A stretch of DNA of 55,214 bases from HGM10611 sp964384805 (lineage in GTDB: Bacteria; Bacillota_I; Bacilli_A; ML615J-28; CAG-313), in NCBI GenBank assembly GCA_964384805.1, contig CAYLLO010000004.1, positions 1-55,214 on the forward strand, written 5' to 3'. The position numbers and the translations under genes are program-made. Below the pieces are notes generated by a model. It saw nothing but the letters and a program-made list of their open reading frames with translations. It was not told where the DNA came from and searched no databases. Every line of letters begins with the position of its first letter. Position 1 is the first letter of the stretch. Shown piece after piece: positions 1-8,045 of this stretch.

Positions 1-65
1 CAATTACTTATCTAATTAAGTAATATTTTGTTGCATTTCTAATTACAATTTAGGACTTCAAAAAC

Positions 66-930
66 TTATAATCTTAAATTTTCTAATAATTCTTCTATCA
101 ATTTATTATTTGATTCACTTATTGAAAATATCTTTTTACCTAAATCTTTAAGAGAATAGCCTAAATGATAAAGTTTACCTTGATCTATTATAATGTATCT
201 ATCATGTACTTTAGTTGTATATCTTATATCTAATAAACCATATTGTTTATTAAAAGTATTAATATCTGGCCCGAGTATTTTAGAATTAATACTTGTATAT
301 ATAATAACTTTTAGTCTTCTTTACTACTAATCTATCAAGAATGGTTCTATCCATATAATTATCAATAATTATAATTTCATTATTAGCACTTTCAAATATA
401 GATTGTATTAATGTATATGCATCATAAAACTGTCCGTCATAGAATATTTTATTTATTCCGTATTCTTTATTAAACACTTTATCTTCTATTTGGACTAATC
501 TATTATTAATACTAGCAACTTCATTTCTTAGTTCAATATAATTATCATTAGATACACTTACTCTATTTTCATTAATGACATAACCTTTGAGTAAATATTC
601 TTTTAAAACTTGATTTGCCCAAATTCTAAATTTTACTCCCATATTAGATTTAACTCGATATCCTACCGAAATTATTACATTGAGCGTGTACATGTTAACG
701 TATTGTTTTACTCCAACAACACGCATTTTTTGCGTGTTGTCATCAAAAACTAATTCTCCCTCTTTGAAAATATTATTAATATGCTTTCTAATTGTCTTCT
801 CATCTTTATCAAAAAGTGCTGCCATTTGATTTGCTGACATCCATATTGTTTCATCCTTTGGGCTAACATTAACTTCTAATTCAAATCCTTCATCAACAAA
901 TTAAATCAATTCAAACTTTTCTTCTTTCAT
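66..930 (-). pseudogene. RhuM-family protein gene, broken twice
   Basis: The RhuM family is common beside mobile and defence loci; its cellular role is not settled. On the minus strand a strong ribosome site (AGGAGG) precedes an ATG at 928-930, but codon 10 is TAA (901-903). The frame continues in register through family hallmarks such as ISVGYRVKS and FRIWANQVLKEYLLKGY to a stop at 286-288. A one-frame shift near 300-320 restores another stretch, ending with TAA at 66-68, that reads HDRYIIID (phospholipase D-like) and SLKDLGKKIFSIS, matching the C-terminus I recall in longer homologues. A shorter product could restart at ATG 838-840, but with a poor ribosome site. I infer an inactive gene. 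Both lesions are visible in the sequence; the family call rests on motif memory. Confidence 0.8.
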
Positions 931-1230
931 TTTAAATCCTCCTATACAAAATCGTAATAAAAAATAAAAAACGTAAACTAACTTTACAAAAGAGTCCATT
1001 ATTTATAATGGATATTTTCTTTTATAAAATTAATTTCCGCGTATTGTCTTTTGTGCAAAAAAAGTTACAAGCATTTCCGGAGTAGTAAATCATCAATATA
1101 AAAAGTTAATTACATTAACTTTTACTATTTCAAAAGACTAAATAATAAATTTTAAACTTGACTTTTTACAATAATATTATATCAAATTTACATGATTTTG
1201 ACAACTTTTTTTTGAGTAAAAATTTATAAA
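931..1230. repeat. Gene-free leader with two inverted repeats
   Basis: No gene is visible. Two perfect inverted repeats lie here: TCCATTAT/ATAATGGA at 995-1012 (2-nt loop) and AAAAGTTAAT/ATTAACTTTT at 1101-1123 (3-nt loop). Both fall in the about 240-nt leader between the promoter at 1176-1204 and the RhuM start at 930, so they could be transcript hairpins or operators. Confidence 0.5.
1176..1204 (-). promoter_or_regulatory. Promoter upstream of the RhuM pseudogene
   Basis: On the minus strand TTGTCA (1199-1204), a 17-bp spacer and TATAAT (1176-1181) form a near-consensus vegetative promoter reading toward the broken RhuM gene, with a long leader of about 240 nt. Confidence 0.65.
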
Positions 1231-1234
1231 TTGA

Positions 1235-1263
1235 ATAAGGATTGCATTGAATGCAATCCTTAT
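1235..1263 (-). terminator. Hairpin terminator after the OB-fold lipoprotein gene
   Basis: A perfect 13-bp inverted repeat (ATAAGGATTGCAT / ATGCAATCCTTAT, 3-nt loop) starts 8 bp past the stop codon at 1271. The U-run that follows on the minus strand is broken, so the terminator may be only moderately strong. Confidence 0.7.
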
Positions 1264-1270
1264 ATTTGTA

Positions 1271-3187
1271 TTATTCGTTTACAATTACTGCAATACCACC
1301 TTGAGCAAGTTGTTTTGAGTCTTTATATGAACCGATTTGTCCAAACACCATTAATTTATCTCCAACTTGTACATTTGTTGCAAGTCTATAGCAATATAAT
1401 GTACCAGTCTCATCTTCAATAGTAACAGTAATGTTTTTATATTGATCACTCCATTCAGTATCAATTGTTTTTACAGTACCTTGAACAATTACTCTTGTTC
1501 CATCTTCTAATTCTACAGCTTCAGCTAAAGTAACTCTTTTTTCATATCCAGCATCAGCAATAACTTCAGCAGTAGCGCCGGCTGCGATTTGTTTTGTACC
1601 ATTATAAGAACCAACTTTACCTTTTACTTTAATAGTTTGTCCTAAAGTGACTTTTGTCGCAAGTCTAAAGCAATATAATGAACCTGTTTTATCAGTAATA
1701 GTAACATTCATATTACCATATTGATCACTCCATTCACCATTAATAGCTGTTACAATACCTTCTACAATAACATCTGCCCCATCGGCTAGTGCATTAGCTT
1801 CTTCAATAGTTGAAGTTTTTAATTCTTTAGCAACATTGATTGTTAACTCAACAACTTCTTTAATTGTACCACATTCTACAGTTGCTACAAGTTTAGCAGT
1901 ACCATCAGCAGTAATAACTAATTTACCATCAACTAACATAGTTGCGGGATCTAATGACCAAGTAACTTTTACCCCATCAGTTGCATCTACTTTAGGGAAT
2001 TCGAAATCAGAACCATTATAATAAGCAGATTCTAAAGTAACAGCATTAACTTTATTAACAGTTTGATCTACTTTATCTTGATCACTAAGAGTTGGAGCAC
2101 TTGCTTCTTCAATACTTGAAGAAATAGCAATAATACGACTATTATATGGTTTATATGTTGAATATTTATCATATGTAGCCGCTTTAATTGTTACATATTT
2201 ATCAATATAACCTTCTAATATTGTATTTTCTTCATCACTATAAGATTTATAATAAATTAATACTTGTGCTCCTGTAATAGGATCTTCTAACCAATAAGAG
2301 TCACTATCATTAGCATTAAATTTACCATATACTAATTTACCATAAAGTTTTAATGTTTGTCCACCATACATACCATCATTAATTGATTGATCATGTAAGT
2401 CTTGAATAGATATATCTTCAGAATAAACAATATTTTGATCATCAAAATCAGCACTTGATACTTCAATATTTGATCCTACTTGAAGAATACCATAATAAAC
2501 AGTGATTGAACCTTTAATATGAACCTTATCTCCAACTTTTACAGGAGTAGATCCTGTATAAACATAAATACCAGCAGTACCATCACTTACAGTAAATTGT
2601 CCTGAGCCACTTGCATTAGAAACCGCAGTAACCGTTGCATCAAACTCTGCAGGGAATTCTAAATCTGAACTGCTAGAACCTGGTTTAACCCCATTTTCTT
2701 CAAAATAGAATTTTGCGGCAGCATCTTTGATTGAAGCAAGAGTTCCTCTAGCAACAGCACTAACTTCTTCTAATACTGTAAATTTAAATTCTTTTTCCAA
2801 ACTCACAGTTTTCTTATCAGTATAGTTAGTAGATAAAGTTGCTTTTAATGTAACTTCTACATTACCACTACCAAAATCAGGACGAGTAACTTTTGCAGTT
2901 TTATATGTTGAAGATACTTCACCATTTTCAACTAAATCAGCAATTGCAATTACTGAATTATTATTACTTTCCCAAGCAATTGTAATCGCATAATCACCTT
3001 TTTTGCTTCTTGCAGCAAGTTGGAAAGATGTAGTAATTTCATTCATATTAGCAAAAGTAACTTGAGCAGCAGCTTCTTCTAACGCAGTCTCAGCTGCTTT
3101 TTTAGCTTTACTATTGCATGATGTCAAAGTTAGTAATGAAACCAGTACCATCATTACTAAAAAGCTTTTTCTGGTTGTTTTAATCAT
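1271..3187 (-). CDS. Lipoprotein with Ig-like and OB-fold-like repeats
   Basis: A 638-residue predicted surface lipoprotein. The signal peptide ends in a lipobox, LTLTSC (Cys at about residue 24). Residues about 30-140 form a bacterial Ig-like module (VTFANMN..., IAWESNNNSVIAIAD) that closely resembles the N-terminus of the 1014-residue lipoprotein at 3606-6650. Residues about 145-355 look like DUF5689/OB-fold sequence (GIYVYTGSTPVKVGDKVHIKG). A second Ig-like part follows. The C-terminus is two tandem copies of about 85 residues, each with ADVIVEGIV or TRVIVQGTV, then EWSDQY, GSLYC/GTLYC, and a closing GSYxxxKQxAxG. OB folds of this kind occur in extracellular nuclease-associated proteins; binding of nucleic acid or sugar is my inference. 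It has its own promoter and terminator. RBS GGAGGAAAAAG supports the start. Confidence 0.75.
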   Translation of the reverse strand: MIKTTRKSFLVMMVLVSLLTLTSCNSKAKKAAETALEEAAAQVTFANMNEITTSFQLAARSKKGDYAITIAWESNNNSVIAIADLVENGEVSSTYKTAKVTRPDFGSGNVEVTLKATLSTNYTDKKTVSLEKEFKFTVLEEVSAVARGTLASIKDAAAKFYFEENGVKPGSSSSDLEFPAEFDATVTAVSNASGSGQFTVSDGTAGIYVYTGSTPVKVGDKVHIKGSITVYYGILQVGSNIEVSSADFDDQNIVYSEDISIQDLHDQSINDGMYGGQTLKLYGKLVYGKFNANDSDSYWLEDPITGAQVLIYYKSYSDEENTILEGYIDKYVTIKAATYDKYSTYKPYNSRIIAISSSIEEASAPTLSDQDKVDQTVNKVNAVTLESAYYNGSDFEFPKVDATDGVKVTWSLDPATMLVDGKLVITADGTAKLVATVECGTIKEVVELTINVAKELKTSTIEEANALADGADVIVEGIVTAINGEWSDQYGNMNVTITDKTGSLYCFRLATKVTLGQTIKVKGKVGSYNGTKQIAAGATAEVIADAGYEKRVTLAEAVELEDGTRVIVQGTVKTIDTEWSDQYKNITVTIEDETGTLYCYRLATNVQVGDKLMVFGQIGSYKDSKQLAQGGIAVIVNE

Positions 3188-3211
3188 TTTTCTTTTTCCT
3201 CCATAATATTT

Positions 3212-3273
3212 TAAGAAAATACAAAATATTTTCTTATCATACCTATTATACCATAAAAAAATATATTTAGCAA
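3212..3273 (-). promoter_or_regulatory. Promoter and inverted repeat for the OB-fold lipoprotein gene
   Basis: On the minus strand TTGCTA (3268-3273), 17 bp, TATAAT (3245-3250). Between the promoter and the ribosome site lies a perfect 10-bp inverted repeat, TAAGAAAATA/TATTTTCTTA (3212-3221 and 3227-3236, 5-nt spacer), a candidate operator or leader hairpin. Confidence 0.6.
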
Positions 3274-3345
3274 GAGAACAAAATAAAAGTATATCAAAAG
3301 GCAGGTACTAATAAAGATATATTAAATTAAATATAAGAGAAATTG

Positions 3346-3489
3346 CCAATTTTAAAGCTAACAAAATTCTGTAAAACTATTAAGAAAACTGGATTTGGTT
3401 ATTTTGATTTTGATGTGTTTAGATATAAGATTATAACTACTAATAAAAAAGCTAAACAAATCAAAAAGGACCAACTATTCACTAGTTAG
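3346..3489 (+). pseudogene. Possible transposase C-terminal remnant
   Basis: A short open stretch without a start codon reads ...IKKTGFGYFDFDVFRYKI... before a TAG at 3487-3489. The GFGY-F-FR pattern reminds me of the C-terminal end of ISL3-type transposases. It lies in an otherwise gene-free 418-bp gap (3188-3605) and partly overlaps a terminator. This call is weak and rests only on remembered family flavour. Confidence 0.2.
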
Positions 3490-3495
3490 TCCTTT
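3465..3495 (-). terminator. Terminator of the six-gene transporter/nuclease operon
   Basis: On the minus strand the 12-bp stem AAAGGACTAACT / AGTTGGTCCTTT (one G-U pair, 7-nt loop) is followed by TTTGATTTG. It lies about 110 bp past the stop of the 1014-residue lipoprotein gene at 3606. Confidence 0.7.
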
Positions 3496-3605
3496 AATAC
3501 TTTTGAGATAAATATCCAATTTTATCTTAAAATCTTAAAAATTTTTATTGAACCAATAAATTTTACCACGTCTAAAATTATTGACTAAATTATCTATTAA
3601 AGTTT

Positions 3606-6600
3606 TTATTTTTCAACAATGATTTCAATAGATTGAATATGTAGTTGAGTAGTCGCACCTGTTGTAGTATTCTTTATAATAACCGTATCGCTATTAATTT
3701 CATATAATGTAGTTGTTTTGGCACCCTCAACACCATTAACAGTAAAACTACCTACTTTTGAGCCAAAAGTAATCGTAATTGATTTAATTGTTCCTTCATT
3801 ACATTTAATAGTTAATTCGTTACCTTCACCATCTTCTTTAGAAGCATATAATCTAATTGAACCATCTTTATTTAAACCTATTTTATTAGCATATGAACCA
3901 CATGCATTAGTATTAACATTAAACAATGTTGCATCTAGATTAAGCGTTGCGGCATTATTTGTGTCTTGCACCATGTTAGTTGTAGTTCCAGCAGTATAGT
4001 TTAAAGTTACAGTTAATGTTTCAACAGGAGTATCAGTACTATGTCCAGGACATTTTTCATCTTCTGTTCCAGGACAATCTGCAGCTGTACATTTTCCACA
4101 TGTTTCACATACTGTATGAGTATGTGTTGGTTCAACTGTATGACCTGCACATTTTTCATCTTCTGTTCCAGGGCAATCTGCAGCTGTACATTTTCCACAT
4201 GTTTCACATACTGTATGAGTATGTGTTGGTTCAACTGTATGACCTGCACATTTTTCATCTTCTGTTCCAGGGCAATCTGCAGCTGTACATTTTCCACATG
4301 TTTCACATACTGTATGAGTATGTGTTGGAGTTACAGGTTCAGTTGTTGAAGTAGCTAATGCATAGAAATGTGAAACATAACTTGTTGCAATATAACTATC
4401 ATAATTACTCATACCAAATGTTACATTTGTTCCATATGTTCCCATAAAGAATTTAGTATTATCTGTTGATTTTAAAGTAACAAATGTGTTCTTTTCTGCA
4501 TCATATGTAAATACAGAGGCTGCTGTTTCTTCTACAAATTTAAAGTTATTATAGTTTCCACTAGGTACTAATGCGATATAAGTAACTGTTGCATCTGATT
4601 TAACAACTTTTAATTTATATCCACCTTCAACTGTAATAGCATAAACATCTGCTGCTGTTTCAGCATCTTCTGTTGTTGCTCCATAATATCCTTTCATGTC
4701 ACCAGTTAAGTATAAATGTTTTGAATTTTGTTCTTGATAGAATCCTAATTTATATGCTTTATCTGCTTCAAAACTTGTTGCTACTTGCCATGTTTGGGCT
4801 GGTTCAGTTGTATGTCCTGCACATTTTTCATCTTCTGTTCCAGGACAATCTTCAGCTGTACATTTTCCACATGTTTCACATACTGTGTGAGTGTGTGCTG
4901 GTTCAACTGTATGACCAGGACATTTTTCATCTTCTGTTCCAGGGCAATCTTCAGCTGTACATTTTCCACATGTTTCACATACTGTATGAGTATGTGTTGG
5001 AGTTACAGGTGTACTTGTTCCATCTACAAAGTTAATTGTGATTGAATCCCAATATGATGAATAAGTATACGCTGAATTTACAGCAAGTTTAAAGAATGTA
5101 TAAGTTTCTGCATCAGGAGTAATAGTATAAGTTTTAGTTCCTGCTACTGTATTTAAGTCAACAGATTTTGCAGCAACAGTTGTATCATTACCAAATGATA
5201 TTACAAGTACATTATTATTATCATAAGTATTTTTTCCAGCATTAAAAACTAATACAATATTTTTAATAGCTTTAGGGAAAGCTGTATTATTCCATAAAGA
5301 TGAAAGTTTTCCACCATCATTAGTTTTATTTCTCATTTGAATACCATTTCCAGTTGTAGATAATTCAGTATAACCAAATTCAACACCTTCAACAGTTTTA
5401 GTTCCATCTGCATAACTAGATAATCCTAATACGGTATCAGTTAATTCAATGTAAGTCATCACGTTTCCTTTAACTATAACAGTAAATTCTTTAGTTTTAG
5501 TAACATCTCCACTAGTAATTGTTGCTGTTAATTTAACAGTTTGATCTTCCTCAGTTCTTGTAACTTTTGCTACACCTTCTTCGATAGAAATAGCATTACC
5601 TTCAGAAATAGTCCATGTAATAGTTGAACCATTTACACCAGTTGCAAGAAGATTAAAATCTGCTTCTACTTTGTCTTCTAAAGTTAATGCAGCAGCATCA
5701 TTAGTCGCATTTTTTTCATCTTCAGTCATTGAAGAAGTCGGACTAGTGTAGAATTGTACTGGGAATACACTTGACATTTCATCATATTTTTCAATACCAA
5801 CAGTTTGATAAGTATCATGGGTACCCATTACAACTTTTGTTTCATTTAGGTCAGTTGTTAAAGTATGATAAGTTTCATCCCATGTCCATACTACCGCAGA
5901 AGAATCTTTTAATACACAGTTAAGGTATGTTCCAGAAACTACAGCAGAAATATAAGTCTTAGTTTGATCGGCATTTAAGAAATATATATGATATCCACCT
6001 TCAACAGTTTCTAAATAAGCATCAACACCATCGTTAATATCTTCACTAGTTGCAACATAATATCCGCTCATAGCGTTTTTCATATATAAAACTTTACTTG
6101 CATTTTGTTGTGTCATAGCAAGTCTATATGGAACACCTGTTTCAACTTCTGTTAAATATGTAGATACTAAAGTATTAGCTAAAACTTTAAATGTGTAAGT
6201 TTTTTGAGCTTTTAAAGTTGCACTTGTTCCATCAGTTTTGCTATAAGTCAAACTAAAATCAGCAGTTAAAGTAACAGTTGCATCTTCTTGCCCTGCTGCA
6301 GGACGAGTTACTTTGGCTTGTTTATAATAAGTTGAAGCAACACCATTTTCCATTAAATCAGCAATAGCGATTACATCTGAATTACTACTTGTCCAAGTAA
6401 TAGGAATAGTATAACTATTTTTCTTGCCTGAAATTACTAAGTTAAAATCTGATGTTACAGCTGACATATCAGCAAATGTAACTTGTGCAGTAAATTCATT
6501 TAACGCCGTTTGAGCATCTAAAGTTGGATCAGTTGTGGTAGTACCACTACCATTACCACTATTTCCAAAAATATTACAAGATGCTAAAGTAAATAATGCG

Positions 6601-6650
6601 GCAAATGTTAAAACTACTGCTAAAAGTGATTTTTTGATTGTTTTTAACAT
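3606..6650 (-). CDS. Large surface lipoprotein with Cys/His tandem repeats
   Basis: A 1014-residue predicted lipoprotein; lipobox TLASC follows a typical signal peptide. In order: Ig-like module (about 45-160; TWTSSNSDVIAIAD) shared with the 638-residue lipoprotein; unknown module A (about 170-320); a second Ig-like module (about 325-405); a beta-rich domain (about 405-560); two 33-residue repeats THTHTVCETCGKCTAEDC...; a second copy of module A (about 635-785; GYYGATTED matches GYYVATSED); three more 33-residue repeats; a C-terminal beta-rich domain. Each repeat has 5 Cys and about 5 His, suggesting metal binding or disulphide-stiffened stalks (inference). It is last in the transporter/nuclease operon, 20 bp after the nuclease gene, with RBS AAGGAGAT. 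I do not recognise a catalytic domain. Confidence 0.8.
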   Translation of the reverse strand: MLKTIKKSLLAVVLTFAALFTLASCNIFGNSGNGSGTTTTDPTLDAQTALNEFTAQVTFADMSAVTSDFNLVISGKKNSYTIPITWTSSNSDVIAIADLMENGVASTYYKQAKVTRPAAGQEDATVTLTADFSLTYSKTDGTSATLKAQKTYTFKVLANTLVSTYLTEVETGVPYRLAMTQQNASKVLYMKNAMSGYYVATSEDINDGVDAYLETVEGGYHIYFLNADQTKTYISAVVSGTYLNCVLKDSSAVVWTWDETYHTLTTDLNETKVVMGTHDTYQTVGIEKYDEMSSVFPVQFYTSPTSSMTEDEKNATNDAAALTLEDKVEADFNLLATGVNGSTITWTISEGNAISIEEGVAKVTRTEEDQTVKLTATITSGDVTKTKEFTVIVKGNVMTYIELTDTVLGLSSYADGTKTVEGVEFGYTELSTTGNGIQMRNKTNDGGKLSSLWNNTAFPKAIKNIVLVFNAGKNTYDNNNVLVISFGNDTTVAAKSVDLNTVAGTKTYTITPDAETYTFFKLAVNSAYTYSSYWDSITINFVDGTSTPVTPTHTHTVCETCGKCTAEDCPGTEDEKCPGHTVEPAHTHTVCETCGKCTAEDCPGTEDEKCAGHTTEPAQTWQVATSFEADKAYKLGFYQEQNSKHLYLTGDMKGYYGATTEDAETAADVYAITVEGGYKLKVVKSDATVTYIALVPSGNYNNFKFVEETAASVFTYDAEKNTFVTLKSTDNTKFFMGTYGTNVTFGMSNYDSYIATSYVSHFYALATSTTEPVTPTHTHTVCETCGKCTAADCPGTEDEKCAGHTVEPTHTHTVCETCGKCTAADCPGTEDEKCAGHTVEPTHTHTVCETCGKCTAADCPGTEDEKCPGHSTDTPVETLTVTLNYTAGTTTNMVQDTNNAATLNLDATLFNVNTNACGSYANKIGLNKDGSIRLYASKEDGEGNELTIKCNEGTIKSITITFGSKVGSFTVNGVEGAKTTTLYEINSDTVIIKNTTTGATTQLHIQSIEIIVEK
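4027..4323 (-). repeat. Three tandem 99-bp repeats coding for Cys/His units
   Basis: Three nearly identical 99-bp units in frame, each coding 33 residues starting THTHTVCETCGKC. All three have CTAADC, whereas the other block has CTAEDC, so each block seems to have been homogenised separately. The last unit ends differently (GHSTDT in place of GHTVEP). Confidence 0.95.
4800..4997 (-). repeat. Two tandem 99-bp repeats coding for Cys/His units
   Basis: Two 99-bp units of the same 33-residue Cys/His family, both with CTAEDC. They are separated from the three-unit block by a copy of module A. Confidence 0.95.
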
Positions 6651-6670
6651 TTTTTGTTATCTCCTTTAAT

Positions 6671-8029
6671 TTATTTTTGGTATCCTAAATCTTCTAGATT
6701 CATTACCATTAATTGATAATTATCATAATAAGGTTGAACAACCCCTATAACATTTTTAAATGTACATCCTTTAAACGTTTCCCATGTTTTGTTCTTCATA
6801 ATGCTTGTAACCTTTAAAGCTACATTAGCATCAATTCGAATATTTACTCTTACACCATCAGGTGTTTCAGTATAAATTGTATATGCATCAGTATTATCGT
6901 CATCTTTACCACCAGTTACGGTTAAAGTGTCAAATTGAACTAACCGACAAGCCATATCCATAGTCATATTTTTCCAATCACTAGAAGTGATTTGAACAGG
7001 TGTCACAGAATTGCCTGTAGATTGAACATCAATAATGATGTTGCTTACACCAACGACTTGAAGAGCACCATTATGATAACTAATGTTAGCATTAGTAACA
7101 ATATAATTACCAGTAGCAAGTTTCAAATTTTCTTCAAATCCACCATATACATAAATACCATAAGTTTTACCATCTCCAGGCACAAATGTTTCATTTCCAT
7201 CTGTATCTACAGTATAGTAACCTTCATTAACTTGTTCAATAAATGCTGAACTAATTCCAAGTTTACGAGTAACTAAGCCCTCAATATATACTTTAGTTCC
7301 TTTGTATTCCTCAGAAGCAATGGCCTCAGGTGTTCCAAATAAATCAATAATTTGCTTTAAAGTATATTTTTTCCCTTGAGCACTATAATCGTATGTTGGA
7401 TCTTCCTCACCATTAGTACGATCTCGATATGCTTGAGCACGAGTACCAGCATCATAGAATGTTTGCATATAAAGAGTTCCTGTTAATCCTTTAGCAGGAG
7501 AATATCCTTCTTCAACTAATTCTAAATTTAATAAACGATATGGTGAAGTACTACTTGTACGATACCATACGTATGCTAAATAACGTTTGTTACTATCAAA
7601 CAATCCTGTTGGATCAGCTTGTAAAATAATTGATTCAGCGCTTTCTAATTTTGTTTTTGTAAATTTAGCAGCCGCAATACCCCATGGTTCAACTTTATAC
7701 GTAGATTCAGGAGTATCAAGTCCTAAATATCTTACACTAATATCATTAGCTCCAGTTGATAAATTAGCACGGAAATATGTTGTATCTCCATCAACATATC
7801 TATAAACTGTCGCATATGTTACCCCATCAACATCCAAAGTTGATGTTTGAGTAGGTAATTGAGTTAACATTAAACTATCTGTATATTTTGTTCGTGAACC
7901 TGTTAGATCCACATTACTGCCACCTGTTCCAGTTCCTGTTCCTTGGCCCATAAGTTCTTCACATCCGCACAAGCAGAACATTGAAACTACTAGCAGAACT
8001 AAGGCAGCAATTTTAGTTTTAAATTTCAT
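6671..8029 (-). CDS. Secreted SNase-fold nuclease lipoprotein with OB-like tail
   Basis: A 452-residue predicted lipoprotein (lipobox LCGC). The staphylococcal nuclease-like domain spans about residues 60-200. It keeps VRYLGLDTPES, supplying the equivalents of SNase Arg35, Asp40 and Glu43, and NKRYLAYVWY, supplying Arg87, followed by LNLELVEEGYS; it should be a Ca-dependent phosphodiesterase acting outside the cell on DNA or RNA. The remaining about 240 residues resemble DUF5689/OB-fold modules (KVYIEGLV..., GIYVYGGF), perhaps substrate-binding. I chose ATG 8027-8029, 8 bp after AGGTGAT, over an upstream GTG at 8038. It lies 16 bp after the solute-binding protein gene and 20 bp before the Cys/His lipoprotein gene. 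Active-site residues look intact. Confidence 0.85.
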   Translation of the reverse strand: MKFKTKIAALVLLVVSMFCLCGCEELMGQGTGTGTGGSNVDLTGSRTKYTDSLMLTQLPTQTSTLDVDGVTYATVYRYVDGDTTYFRANLSTGANDISVRYLGLDTPESTYKVEPWGIAAAKFTKTKLESAESIILQADPTGLFDSNKRYLAYVWYRTSSTSPYRLLNLELVEEGYSPAKGLTGTLYMQTFYDAGTRAQAYRDRTNGEEDPTYDYSAQGKKYTLKQIIDLFGTPEAIASEEYKGTKVYIEGLVTRKLGISSAFIEQVNEGYYTVDTDGNETFVPGDGKTYGIYVYGGFEENLKLATGNYIVTNANISYHNGALQVVGVSNIIIDVQSTGNSVTPVQITSSDWKNMTMDMACRLVQFDTLTVTGGKDDDNTDAYTIYTETPDGVRVNIRIDANVALKVTSIMKNKTWETFKGCTFKNVIGVVQPYYDNYQLMVMNLEDLGYQK

Positions 8030-8045
8030 TTTTATCACCTAACTA

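Noticed and set aside
4027..4997. Tandem repeats as a CRISPR array
   Set aside because: Units are contiguous 99-bp coding repeats in frame, with no unique spacers.
4016..5045. Long open frames on the plus strand over the Cys/His repeats
   Set aside because: They are shadows of a stop-free tandem repeat; no ribosome sites, and the minus-strand frame has a signal peptide and domains.
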